A program made the translations under genes and the position numbers. This document shows, piece after piece, positions 1 to 7,513 of a stretch of 21,562 nucleotides of DNA; position 1 is the stretch's first letter; each line of letters opens with the position of its first letter. The notes beneath the pieces were generated by a model. That model saw only the letters and a program-made list of their open reading frames with translations. It made no database searches and was not told where the DNA came from. Origin of the DNA: Eubacteriales bacterium (GTDB taxonomy: Bacteria > Bacillota > Clostridia > Christensenellales > SZUA-584); the NCBI GenBank assembly GCA_028711205.1, contig JAQTSP010000008.1, positions 1 to 21,562 of the forward strand, in the 5' to 3' direction.

Positions 1-654
1 CATCACATTCCTGCAAAATATCACATGGAACTTCTTTTTGAATGGAAAAGTATCCTCTATCAGGTTAAACCTTCTGAATATGACTTCATTTTTAAGCGAA
101 TCCTTGACCTGCCATTTGCCGTTCGATATTTTGCTGAAATAGGCGAGTTTCCAGTATGGCGGCACTTTCTTTAAACAATCGTCGTTAAATATACCTGCCT
201 TTGCAGCGTCCAGCGCTTTGATCGAAATATCCGTCGCCAATACTTTTGCATCCCATTTTTCCTTCTGCTCGCTGAGAAAATCCTCTATCAGCATCGCCAG
301 CGTATACGGCTCCTGTCCCGTAGAACATCCGGCGCTCCAGGTGCACAAATCGTTGCGGACAACCGATTTCAGTTCGGACAAGACAACGTCTCTGAAGTAC
401 TTGAAGTGTTCCCACTCGCGCATGAAGTATGAAAAGTTCGTCGTTAAAAAATTGATGATCTGGCTCATTTCCCTGCCTGATTTGTCATTGAAGGCATAGT
501 TAAAATAGGATTGATAACTATCAAATCCGTTGTTGACCAAATAATTATTGAGCCTGCTTTCAACCAGTGTCCGTTTCTTGCTCAGATTAATACCGAAATT
601 TTTCCGCAGGTATTCTGTCAGCATGAGAAACTCTTTATCATTGATCTTTATCAT
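1..654 (-). CDS. cheR: CheR chemoreceptor methyltransferase, C-terminus cut by window edge
   Basis: This reading frame is open from an ATG at 654 to the window edge, giving 218 codons without a stop. The product is the SAM-dependent methyltransferase that methylates glutamates of chemoreceptors for adaptation. Residues 1-70 look like the CheR N-terminal helical domain. The SAM-binding motif WSAGCSTGQEPYTLAM lies near residues 105-120, and VIFCRNVM, the usual CheR motif, ends the visible part. CheR is normally about 260-280 residues, so roughly 50 residues lie outside the window. The upstream ribosome site is weak (GGTGGG). The gene follows the receptor gene by 64 bases containing a strong hairpin, so its expression may be set separately. 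Family assignment is firm; the exact 3' end is unseen. Confidence 0.95.
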   Translation of the reverse strand, partial: MIKINDKEFLMLTEYLRKNFGINLSKKRTLVESRLNNYLVNNGFDSYQSYFNYAFNDKSGREMSQIINFLTTNFSYFMREWEHFKYFRDVVLSELKSVVRNDLCTWSAGCSTGQEPYTLAMLIEDFLSEQKEKWDAKVLATDISIKALDAAKAGIFNDDCLKKVPPYWKLAYFSKISNGKWQVKDSLKNEVIFRRFNLIEDTFPFKKKFHVIFCRNVM

Positions 655-678
655 TTCCCACCATAAGCCGTGATTGTT

Positions 679-703
679 CGGGGGCTGCGAAATGCAGCCC
701 CCG
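679..703 (-). other. Strong intercistronic hairpin between receptor gene and cheR
   Basis: A perfect 10-base-pair stem (CGGGGGCTGC paired with GCAGCCCCCG) encloses a 5-base loop in the 64-base gap between the chemoreceptor stop codon and the cheR start. No T-run follows on the minus strand, so it does not look like a standard intrinsic terminator. It could protect the 3' end of the receptor mRNA, slow transcription, or act as a partial attenuator that lowers cheR relative to the receptor. The structure is seen; the role is inferred. Confidence 0.7.
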
Positions 704-718
704 GATTTGACGTTTTAA

Positions 719-2755
719 TCAATATTTACCGAATTCACTGTCACTCAAAACGATCGTCGGTTTGGCATTGACCGCCTCTTCGTGTTTTGTATCATCCTTG
801 CATTGTTTTTTTGAATCCTGCGCCTTTTTATTTGCCGCTGCCGCGCCCGATCTCAGCTTGAAATTCCCGATAAGGCTCTTGAGCAGTTCTGCCTGGCTCG
901 AGAGCTCCTCGCTCGCGGCGGCGCCCTGTTCGGCTGTCGCCGAATTCGTCTGAACGACCTGGGAAAGCTGTTCTATGCCTCTGTTGATCTGCGCTATGCC
1001 GGTCGCCTGCTCGTTCGACGCCACGGCAATACCGTTGAGCAGCTGCGCCGATTCTTCGGCGCCTACAACGATGCTCGACAGTGCGCCGGCTGTCTCATTG
1101 GCGATATTCGTACCCATTTCGACCTTCTTGATCGAGCCTTCGATCAGCGCAGTGGTTTCATTCGCCGCGTTTGCGCTACGCGCCGCCAGATTTCTGACTT
1201 CTTCGGCGACAACCGCGAACCCTTTACCGTGCGCACCCGCTCTTGCCGCTTCGACTGCCGCATTCAATGCGAGTATGTTCGTCTGGAACGCGATATCGTC
1301 GATGACCTTGATGATCTTTGAAATGCTGGACGACGATTCATTGATCTCTTCCATCGACTGCAGCATGCGTTTCATCTTTTCATTGCCGTCGTTGGCGGCA
1401 TCTCTCGCCTTTGTTGCAAGCTCAGTCGATGTGCTTGCGTTTTCTGCGTTATTCTTTATCTGATCCGCGATCTGCGTAATTGAAGATGAAAGTTCCTCGA
1501 TCGAACTGGCCTGTTCCGTTGCCCCCTGGGATATCTCCTGGTTCCCGTCCGATACCTGGCTGGTGCCTGAAGCCACCTGGTCCGCCGCCGTATTGATCTC
1601 CATCAATATATTGTTCAAAGAATCAATGATCACGTTGATCGAATTCTTCAGCTCGATAAAGTCACCGCGGTATTCCGATGTGATGCCGACATCCAGATTC
1701 CCGCTTGACATCTGGTTCAATATAAATGAGATTTCATCAATATAGTTCTTTATGGCATTGATGCTGTTATGCAGGTTGTCGCTGATGCTGGCAAACAGCT
1801 GATATATCTCTTGCGTGTCCTCGTCAGGTTCGTCAACGGACATATCGCAAACCAGCTCGCCTTTCGCCAGCCTTTCAAGGTTGACGACCAGCTTGTCGAC
1901 CTGTTCGGACTGATATTTGCTCTGTTTTTCCGAGACCATGCGTGCCTTTTCAATATCCTTGAACGCCTGGCGCACCTGCGTATCAATCGTCGTTGCCAGC
2001 TGCCCGACTTCATCCTTCGTTTTGATTTGAATGACCTTGTCGAGATCACCCGATGCCAGAGCTGTCGCAAGGTTTGCTGTCTGGTTGACCGGTTTACTGA
2101 TCATTCTGCTGATAATGATGCCGAGCAGTATTGATATCAGCACGCCGCCAACCGCAAATGCCAGTATCATGACGGTTGCGCTCGCCGTGGATGTGGCCGC
2201 CGCTTCCTCGTTTAACGCGACGATCTCATTGAGTATTTCTTCGGATGCCAGAAACCGCTGTCTTGCTGTCAAGCTGGCAGCGACGGTCTCTTCGTCAAGT
2301 TCTGTGACCGTTGCATCGTCTTCAGATACCCCTGATTCTATCAGCGCATCCCTCTCCTGCGCCATCTCATATACGACTTCGTGCGCAGCGGTCCATTCCT
2401 CCCATGTGGGAACAAACTCCTCCCACAACGCCACTTCTTCCGCTGTTTTCGGAAGCGCCTCATATTCACTCCAGGTTTCCTCCGCCGTCACAAAGGCGCT
2501 GTCGATATAATCGTACTGCGCTTGCCTGATATCATCATCCGTCATATGATCGTTGATCAGGCCTCTTTCCCCGACAATGACCTTGACCTGTGCATTGTTG
2601 ATCGTCAGCAATGCCTGAATTGAAGGCAGCCTCGTATTTGCTATCTCATCAATCGATGAATAGCCGACGATACCGATAACGCCGGCAATAATTGCAACAA
2701 CCACGAATCCGAGTATCAGCTTGGGGCCAATTTTCATATTGACATACCATTTCAT
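719..2755 (-). CDS. Methyl-accepting chemotaxis protein with three HAMP-like units
   Basis: This is a 678-residue transmembrane chemoreceptor. TM1 spans about residues 13-32, an extracytoplasmic helical ligand domain (four-helix-bundle type) about 33-194, and TM2 about 195-216. Three HAMP-like segments follow at about 217-270, 285-337 and 340-385. The signalling domain runs from about 390 to 635, with the highly conserved hairpin tip region (VEAARAGAHGKGFAVVAEEV) at about 501-520 that contacts CheA and CheW. A charged 40-residue tail ends in SEFGKY, with no recognisable NWETF-type CheR tether. The start is supported by AGGAGG 7 bases upstream of the ATG. The gene lies 12 bases after cheW. The ligand cannot be predicted from the sequence. 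Confidence 0.96.
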   Translation of the reverse strand: MKWYVNMKIGPKLILGFVVVAIIAGVIGIVGYSSIDEIANTRLPSIQALLTINNAQVKVIVGERGLINDHMTDDDIRQAQYDYIDSAFVTAEETWSEYEALPKTAEEVALWEEFVPTWEEWTAAHEVVYEMAQERDALIESGVSEDDATVTELDEETVAASLTARQRFLASEEILNEIVALNEEAAATSTASATVMILAFAVGGVLISILLGIIISRMISKPVNQTANLATALASGDLDKVIQIKTKDEVGQLATTIDTQVRQAFKDIEKARMVSEKQSKYQSEQVDKLVVNLERLAKGELVCDMSVDEPDEDTQEIYQLFASISDNLHNSINAIKNYIDEISFILNQMSSGNLDVGITSEYRGDFIELKNSINVIIDSLNNILMEINTAADQVASGTSQVSDGNQEISQGATEQASSIEELSSSITQIADQIKNNAENASTSTELATKARDAANDGNEKMKRMLQSMEEINESSSSISKIIKVIDDIAFQTNILALNAAVEAARAGAHGKGFAVVAEEVRNLAARSANAANETTALIEGSIKKVEMGTNIANETAGALSSIVVGAEESAQLLNGIAVASNEQATGIAQINRGIEQLSQVVQTNSATAEQGAAASEELSSQAELLKSLIGNFKLRSGAAAANKKAQDSKKQCKDDTKHEEAVNAKPTIVLSDSEFGKY

Positions 2756-2767
2756 AAATATTTCCTC

Positions 2768-3268
2768 CTATTTAACTTCAACAGTTTCGATTTCCCGGGC
2801 TTCTTTTTCATCAAAAAGCTTGATGCAATCCAGCAGCAGTTTCACTTCGCCGCCAATTTTACCGATGCCGCGGATATACTTGTTGCAAATACCCGTCTTT
2901 TGGTTCGGCGGCGGAACAACGTCTTCATCCTCAATAGATATCACCTCCGACACCTTGTCCACGATCAGCCCGATGATCAACTCCTGCGTATCGATAACGA
3001 TGGTACACGTCCGGTCGTTGTAATCAATGGGCTCCTTTTTAAATTTCAAGCGCATGTCAATGACCGGAATGATCTTGCCGCGCAGGTTGATGATACCCTT
3101 GATATAATCCGCCACCTCAGGAATTTTTGTGATAGGCTGCCGGCCGATAATCTCTGTCACGTACTCAATTTCAATGCCGTAGATCTCATCTCCAAGATTG
3201 AACGTCAAGTACCTGCCGTGCTGCGTATTCTCCTGCTGTTCCAAAAGCTCTTCGCTCATCGTTTCCAT
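2768..3268 (-). CDS. cheW: CheW chemotaxis coupling protein
   Basis: This 166-residue protein is a single CheW domain, which bridges chemoreceptors and the CheA kinase in membrane arrays. The family pattern is clear: the opening beta strand RYLTFNLGDEIYGIEI (about 19-34), the loop IPEVADYIKGIINLRGKIIPVIDMR (about 50-74, quoted only as a landmark), and a second barrel half with IGLIVDKVSEVI. The acidic C-terminal tail is not conserved. A GGAG 9 bases upstream supports the ATG at 3268; the Met at codon 4 is an alternative. A sigma-D-like promoter lies just upstream, so cheW and the receptor may be transcribed both from the long flagellar operon and from their own promoter. Confidence 0.95.
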   Translation of the reverse strand: METMSEELLEQQENTQHGRYLTFNLGDEIYGIEIEYVTEIIGRQPITKIPEVADYIKGIINLRGKIIPVIDMRLKFKKEPIDYNDRTCTIVIDTQELIIGLIVDKVSEVISIEDEDVVPPPNQKTGICNKYIRGIGKIGGEVKLLLDCIKLFDEKEAREIETVEVK

Positions 3269-3299
3269 GTGTTTGTCTCCTTCTTCCCAATATTAATGT

Positions 3300-3326
3300 T
3301 TATTGCTTACGAAGATCATCTGTTTA
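3300..3326 (-). promoter_or_regulatory. Candidate sigma-D (flagellar) promoter upstream of cheW
   Basis: On the minus strand TAAA (3326-3323) is followed after exactly 15 bases by AGCAATAA (3307-3300). The sigma-28/sigma-D consensus is TAAA, about 15 bases, then GCCGATAA; the -10 element matches at 5 of 8 positions with ideal spacing. It lies in the 64-base gap between the YaaR-family gene and cheW, a sensible place to start a late-class cheW-receptor-cheR transcript. AT-rich sequence makes chance matches possible. Confidence 0.38.
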
Positions 3327-3332
3327 TTTTCT

Positions 3333-3785
3333 TCAGATAAATAAATCTACCAGCAAACCTTTAATTTCGTCGACCGTCTCCAAAAGCTTCAGGTTGTCTT
3401 TTTGTTCCGTCAGTATTTCGTTTGTCAGCTGGTCGAGCTTCTCGTTGATATTCCTGATCACGACAAATATCTTGTGCTTCCCTCTGGTATCGAATGAATT
3501 CGACCGATAGCAGGTATACGAATTGCTGACCACATCGTCGAGCAATTCGGTAATCAACTGCCGGTATTGCTGAAGCTCTTTGATATCCGCCTTCTTCTTT
3601 ATGATCTCGCCCTGGTCGATGATCCTGTCCTGCAGTTCGCTGATATATTTTTCATGCTGCTCCTCATTGCTGTTTCTTATCTGGCGGCGGAACATGTTCT
3701 CCTGGCCGGCGTCCGATTGCTTGTCATAAACCGGATGGCTGTTTTGTGTATCCGCCTCGATTTTCCTGATATCCGTTACCCTCAT
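3333..3785 (-). CDS. YaaR family (DUF327) protein in flagellar operon
   Basis: This 150-residue protein matches the YaaR/DUF327 family. The C-terminal two thirds show the family pattern: KADIKELQQYRQLITELLDD, a loop, then a basic RGKHKIFVVIRNINEKLDQLT stretch and an EIKGLLVDLFI end. The family has no settled biochemical role. Homologues are often found beside flagellar genes in clostridia, and here it sits between a flagellar chaperone gene and cheW. The reading frame extends 7 codons further upstream to an ATG at 3806. The ATG at 3785 is preferred because GGAG lies 8 bases before it and because MRVTDIRK resembles family N-termini. The N-terminal 60 residues are hydrophilic and probably flexible. 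No membrane segment is seen. Confidence 0.8.
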   Translation of the reverse strand: MRVTDIRKIEADTQNSHPVYDKQSDAGQENMFRRQIRNSNEEQHEKYISELQDRIIDQGEIIKKKADIKELQQYRQLITELLDDVVSNSYTCYRSNSFDTRGKHKIFVVIRNINEKLDQLTNEILTEQKDNLKLLETVDEIKGLLVDLFI

Positions 3786-3830
3786 AACCGCATCTCCGTA
3801 TTGCATATCGGTCCGCGATGCGCCAAAAGC

Positions 3831-4262
3831 TTATTTTTTTGTATCGAAAAAAATAGCATTTGGTGCTTTGCGATTTGCATATACCCCCAGCCTTTTTTTT
3901 GCCTGGTTCATATTCCGTATCTGTCCTTTGTATTCTTCTTGTTTTTTCTCTGCCAGCCTGTTGTTTTCATTGTTGAGCTTAATAATCTTTCTCAGCGTAT
4001 CTTTGATACCATTTTTAATGTCAATAATGTCCGGATGATCCAAGCTGGCTCCGCTCTTCTGTTTTAATGCCGGCAGCAACGCATTCAATTCATTAATCTT
4101 ATGAATGATTGTCTGCATATCTTGAATCTTTGCTTTGAATTCATCTATCTGATCGTTATCAAGCAGCGCTTTGTTTTCTTCCATGATGACAAGCATTTGC
4201 TGCAGCAATTCTTTTTTTAAGATGAGCGTTGAAAAGAACGCATCATATTCCTGCCCGTTCAT
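3831..4262 (-). CDS. FliT/FlgN-type flagellar export chaperone (putative)
   Basis: This small, helical, charged protein (143 residues) starts inside the fliS stop codon (ATGA overlap), so it is translationally coupled to fliS. It has long amphipathic helices (LKKELLQQMLVIMEENKALL, then DEFKAKIQDMQTIIHKINEL) and a C-terminal tail, GVYANRKAPNAIFFDTKK, with a tyrosine followed by a phenylalanine-Asp-Lys end, as in many Bacillota FlgN/FliT proteins. Such chaperones hold export substrates (hook-associated proteins FlgK/FlgL for FlgN, FliD for FliT) for the flagellar secretion apparatus. Position directly after fliD-fliS favours a FliT-like role. The similarity is weak at sequence level, so FlgN versus FliT is not resolved. 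Confidence 0.65.
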   Translation of the reverse strand: MNGQEYDAFFSTLILKKELLQQMLVIMEENKALLDNDQIDEFKAKIQDMQTIIHKINELNALLPALKQKSGASLDHPDIIDIKNGIKDTLRKIIKLNNENNRLAEKKQEEYKGQIRNMNQAKKRLGVYANRKAPNAIFFDTKK

Positions 4263-4669
4263 ATCTCATTCTCTCGTGTTTCATATGGTATTTTTGTCTT
4301 GCATTCTTTGTCGACCTGCATCCATGTATCACGCAGGCCGGAAAGCATATTGATGACCGGTTCAACCGCCTGCCGATCCTTCGACGCATTGATAATGCTG
4401 ATCCGGCGATAAATATACTCATACAGAGCCATCAGGTCTTTTGATATTGCATAGTGCAGGTCCAGGCTCATGATCAGTTCCATCACAATGTCCTGGGCCC
4501 TTTTAAAATTGTTGTTGACCTCTTCGTAATCGCACCTGTCAATCGCCATCTGAGCGAGTTTGAGCTTTTTAACACATCCGCTGTAAAGCATGACGATGAG
4601 CTCAACCGGGGTTGCCATCATCACGCCTTGTTTCTTATACTGTTCGTACGGGGTTGACATGACACTCAT
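4259..4669 (-). CDS. fliS: FliS flagellin export chaperone
   Basis: FliS binds the C-terminal helices of flagellin in the cytoplasm, prevents premature polymerisation and delivers flagellin to the export gate. The 136-residue product has the family N-terminus YEQYKKQGVMMATPVELIVM followed by LYSGCVKKLKLAQMAI, and the later helix with LYEYIYRRI. The frame is open further upstream to an ATG at 4792, but that extension overlaps the fliD stop by 85 bases and is not FliS-like. The ATG at 4669 has GGAG 10 bases before it and gives the usual family length. It lies 38 bases after fliD and overlaps the next chaperone gene by 4 bases. Confidence 0.93.
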   Translation of the reverse strand: MSVMSTPYEQYKKQGVMMATPVELIVMLYSGCVKKLKLAQMAIDRCDYEEVNNNFKRAQDIVMELIMSLDLHYAISKDLMALYEYIYRRISIINASKDRQAVEPVINMLSGLRDTWMQVDKECKTKIPYETRENEI

Positions 4670-4707
4670 TAAATACACACTCCTTCTGTCTGTGAATGAT
4701 GCCAGAT

Positions 4708-6195
4708 TTATGATGAAAATAATGTTTCCAGCCAGGAAGACAGGCTGTTCAGGCTTGCAAGAGCGGTTTCCATCGCGGTAAATTTCGCCCATAAGGCCTC
4801 CTCTTTTTCTTTCATACGGTCCTCCAGCTTTTCCTCCCTGTCTTCCGAATCGCTGATTTTCTCTTCAAGAGAATCAAGCGCAATATCCGTCACGCTTTCC
4901 GTATAGGACAGTAAAGAATCCGAAATGCGCACAATCAGCCCTGAACCGCTAAAATCATCAGAATCCTGAACAAACAGCGCAAGAACCGTTTCAGGGTCGT
5001 CTTCCAGCGCGGCACGCAGCGCGTCTTCATCGACCGTGATCTGCCCGTCAGTGGCATACGATGTGGTTGTCAGCCCGATATCGAAAAGCGACAGCCCAGT
5101 CCCCTCGACCGTCGTATAAAAAGCGCTTCTCAGGCTCGACAGCAGCGAAAAAATATACGAATCGTTATGCAGAAGGCCGCTTTTCGCATAGCCTTCCCAT
5201 AGTTCGATCTCTTTTTCCGTCATCTCTTCCTTCTGGGCATCCGTCAGCGGATCATAGTCACGGTACACTTTCTCATCCAGCAGGCTCTCGAGTTTGGCAA
5301 CAAGCTCGTTGTACGTTTCAACAAAAGAAACGACTTTTTCCACGGTGCTATTGATATCCTGCGATATCGTAAAAGATATCGACGTATCGGATTCATCCTG
5401 CAGCGTATAGGTGATACCGTCAATCGTAAACGTGTTGCTTGATCTAATGACCTCGATGCCTTCAATGCTGAGTATCGCATCCTGTCCTGTGTATGTCCCC
5501 TCGGCGATGCCAAACGCGCTGTCCGTCGCCGAGAACGCGTTGCCCGATATATTGACGATCTCCACCGTGCTTTCGCTTCCTGTTGAATCCGACGTGATCT
5601 TGAACCCTTCCGTCAGGCTGCTGAACCGCATCGTGACGCCGGCATCGGATGCGTTGATCTCGCTGAACATCTCACCGACCGTACTGTTTTTTGCAAACGT
5701 AAACGTAATGCCGTTGATCGAAAAGGAGATCTCATCGTTCTCGTCGAACTCTAGCATGTTTTCAAGTTCAAGCTCCTCAAGCGTTGCATCCGAAGAATAT
5801 TTTTCACCGGTGAAAACGCCTGTGCTCTTAATTGTCGCCGCTGTCGCCAATTGCGTGACACTGTCAATGGTCATCGCGCATTCGATTGCCGAAGAACCAG
5901 CGCTGATCGATACCGCGCTTGTGGTGTCAAGCATCGTTACATCAAAGATGTTGTAGGCGGATGCCGTCATCATATTGGAATCGGACAAGACGCTCAAATA
6001 TTCCTCGCGGAAAGCCTTGATCAGCGAATTGACTTCACGATACGCCTCCGCCTTCCATTCAAGCTCCGTCGTTTTCTGGTTTTGTCTGCCCACTTTTGAT
6101 TGGTACGTTGACAGCAATCCCTCCACGATTGATTCCGTATCAAGGCCGGAAGCCAATCCTGACAGCTTCAAATCATTATTGATCGTTAGAGACAT
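4708..6195 (-). CDS. fliD: FliD flagellar filament cap (hook-associated protein 2)
   Basis: FliD forms the cap at the tip of the growing filament and folds exported flagellin into place. The 495-residue protein has the family N-terminus (LSGLASGLDTESIVEGLL, residues about 11-28), a variable central region rich in Ser, Thr, Asp and beta strands, and the C-terminal domain with SDSLLSYTESV, charged coiled-coil residues and FTAMETALASLNSLSSWLE, which corresponds to the conserved end of FliD. A GGGAG 9 bases upstream supports the start. It has no signal peptide, as expected for a flagellar type III export substrate. The gene order fliD-fliS is typical. No flaG gene is seen nearby. Confidence 0.95.
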   Translation of the reverse strand: MSLTINNDLKLSGLASGLDTESIVEGLLSTYQSKVGRQNQKTTELEWKAEAYREVNSLIKAFREEYLSVLSDSNMMTASAYNIFDVTMLDTTSAVSISAGSSAIECAMTIDSVTQLATAATIKSTGVFTGEKYSSDATLEELELENMLEFDENDEISFSINGITFTFAKNSTVGEMFSEINASDAGVTMRFSSLTEGFKITSDSTGSESTVEIVNISGNAFSATDSAFGIAEGTYTGQDAILSIEGIEVIRSSNTFTIDGITYTLQDESDTSISFTISQDINSTVEKVVSFVETYNELVAKLESLLDEKVYRDYDPLTDAQKEEMTEKEIELWEGYAKSGLLHNDSYIFSLLSSLRSAFYTTVEGTGLSLFDIGLTTTSYATDGQITVDEDALRAALEDDPETVLALFVQDSDDFSGSGLIVRISDSLLSYTESVTDIALDSLEEKISDSEDREEKLEDRMKEKEEALWAKFTAMETALASLNSLSSWLETLFSS

Positions 6196-6249
6196 AAATC
6201 ATCACTCCCGTCACTCCGAAATTCTTTATACCGTTTATCCTGCTCCGGC

Positions 6250-7182
6250 TTATATATGCGCAAAACAGGATACCTTTGAAAGGCTCGCGTTATATATATC
6301 CGTTATGTGGCAGTAGTTTCTCAGCCTGCGGCCGGCCTGCGCAATCGTCACCCCGAGCTCTTCGTTGTATTCTCCGTCCTCCGACGGGCAGACGACCTGC
6401 ACATGCCCGTGCCCGCTGCTGTTATACAGCGCAGTGACCACCGGATGCCCATCGTTGGCAAGTTCCTGTGCCTCTTCTCCGCTGACCTCATACCATCCGT
6501 ATTTCTCGCCATATTGGTGCAACCATTTATATATGGCGTTGGCCGTCATTTCATTCGCACCGTCATCCGAGTATGTCATAGGTTCACCTGTTTTCGCATT
6601 GTAGTAATGCGGTATCTCGGCGCCCATTGCGCTCGTTACATCCCACACGAAAATATTGCAGTACGTATCGCCGGTTCCCTTTTTATTGACTGCATACCGT
6701 GCGTTTGTCTCTACCGAAAACTGATCGATCACCGCGCGGTACAAATCGGCGTCTCTGTTATAAATATCACTTGTAATCGCCGGTTCGGCCGGTATTGATG
6801 CGGCGGCGGGTATATACCCGGACCCGGACGACAAAATAGATGTTGAAGAAGCTGCCGATGTCTGTAACACGGTATAATCGTCTTCCGATGTATTATAAAG
6901 CGCGTTGCCAAGGCTCAAGAGCATCATGTTCGAGCTGCTGCCAGAATACGATGTCAGTAGCGAAGCAAGCAGCATACCCGCTGTATCACCGGAACTGTTG
7001 AACAGGCTCGAAAACATATCATAAGCTGCCGTATTTGCTTTCTTGCTGTCCGATGCGTCCGTATTGATTGCATCGGACAGCAGATCACTGAATGATGTTA
7101 ATGATTCCGTATCTTCATACGCGTCCGCCGTCATCTTCTGCAACAGCATTGTCTGTATCATTCCCACACCGCTTATCGACAT
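6250..7182 (-). CDS. Putative flagellum-associated cysteine peptidase / peptidoglycan hydrolase
   Basis: I do not recognise a named family for the whole 310-residue protein. Residues 1-40 (MSISGVGMIQTMLLQKMTAD, then a FSDLL segment) lack a Sec signal and resemble N-termini of flagellar-exported proteins. Residues 50-145 are Ser/Thr/Ala-rich and probably flexible. Residues 145-300 look like a papain-like NlpC/P60 or CHAP-type domain: a Cys in TYCNIFVWDV (C175) preceded by an NARYAVNKKGTGD loop, an ANDGHPVVTALYN strand, and a His in GHGHVQVVCPS (H258 or H260). The natural role would be local cell-wall opening for flagellum assembly, as FlgJ provides elsewhere. The AAAGGG ribosome site is 7 bases upstream. 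Location between the flhB-like gene and fliD supports a flagellar job. Catalytic activity is inferred. Confidence 0.6.
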   Translation of the reverse strand: MSISGVGMIQTMLLQKMTADAYEDTESLTSFSDLLSDAINTDASDSKKANTAAYDMFSSLFNSSGDTAGMLLASLLTSYSGSSSNMMLLSLGNALYNTSEDDYTVLQTSAASSTSILSSGSGYIPAAASIPAEPAITSDIYNRDADLYRAVIDQFSVETNARYAVNKKGTGDTYCNIFVWDVTSAMGAEIPHYYNAKTGEPMTYSDDGANEMTANAIYKWLHQYGEKYGWYEVSGEEAQELANDGHPVVTALYNSSGHGHVQVVCPSEDGEYNEELGVTIAQAGRRLRNYCHITDIYNASLSKVSCFAHI

Positions 7183-7219
7183 TCAATTTCCCTTTCCCGA
7201 AAAATATTGGCTTCCCGTA

Positions 7220-7513
7220 TCACGGAAGCCCGAATCTTGTCTTATAATCTTTATCTATGTTGCTGATAAATACCAGTATCTCCGCCACCGCCTGATAGAG
7301 CGGCTCGGGTATCTCATCACCCACGCTGAGCCTGCTTAAGACATGCGACAGCTTTTTGTCTTCAACGATTTTAACGTTGTGTTCCCTCGCTTCATCCACG
7401 ATGCGGTCCGCGACATATCCGCTTCCCACCGCGACGATATACGGCGCATTGTCCGTACTGGCCTCATATTTCAGCGCCGCCGCTTTTCGCATCTCTTTTT
7501 CGTCCTGTTTCAT
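7220..7513 (-). CDS. FlhB C-terminal domain homologue (FhlB/YlqH type)
   Basis: This 97-residue protein corresponds to the cytoplasmic C-terminal domain of FlhB/YscU without the membrane part. It shows KAAALKYEA, then APYIVAVGSGYVADRIVDEA, the VKIVEDKKLSHVLSRL segment and the GDEIPEPLYQAVAEIL end, all typical of FlhB-CC. The NPTH self-cleavage motif of true FlhB is absent, so the protein would not autocleave. Known homologues can partly stand in for FlhB-CC in the switch of export specificity from hook to filament. It starts within the stop codon of the upstream fliK-like gene (ATGA overlap), and pairing with FliK, the length sensor that acts on FlhB, fits this role. Confidence 0.85.
   Translation of the reverse strand: MKQDEKEMRKAAALKYEASTDNAPYIVAVGSGYVADRIVDEAREHNVKIVEDKKLSHVLSRLSVGDEIPEPLYQAVAEILVFISNIDKDYKTRFGLP

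Noticed and set aside
975..1463. 162-codon plus-strand frame inside the receptor gene
   Set aside because: It lies antisense to the strongly conserved signalling domain, has an Ala/Ser-biased composition that mirrors the receptor codons, and no motif of its own.
3269..3332. GAAGA/TCTTC inverted repeat before cheW as an intrinsic terminator
   Set aside because: The stem is 5 base pairs with a 14-base loop and no T-run; the sigma-D-like promoter is a better explanation of the gap.
4670..4792. Upstream extension of fliS to an ATG at 4792
   Set aside because: The extension overlaps the end of fliD, is hydrophobic and unlike FliS, and the internal ATG at 4669 has a good GGAG site and gives the normal length.
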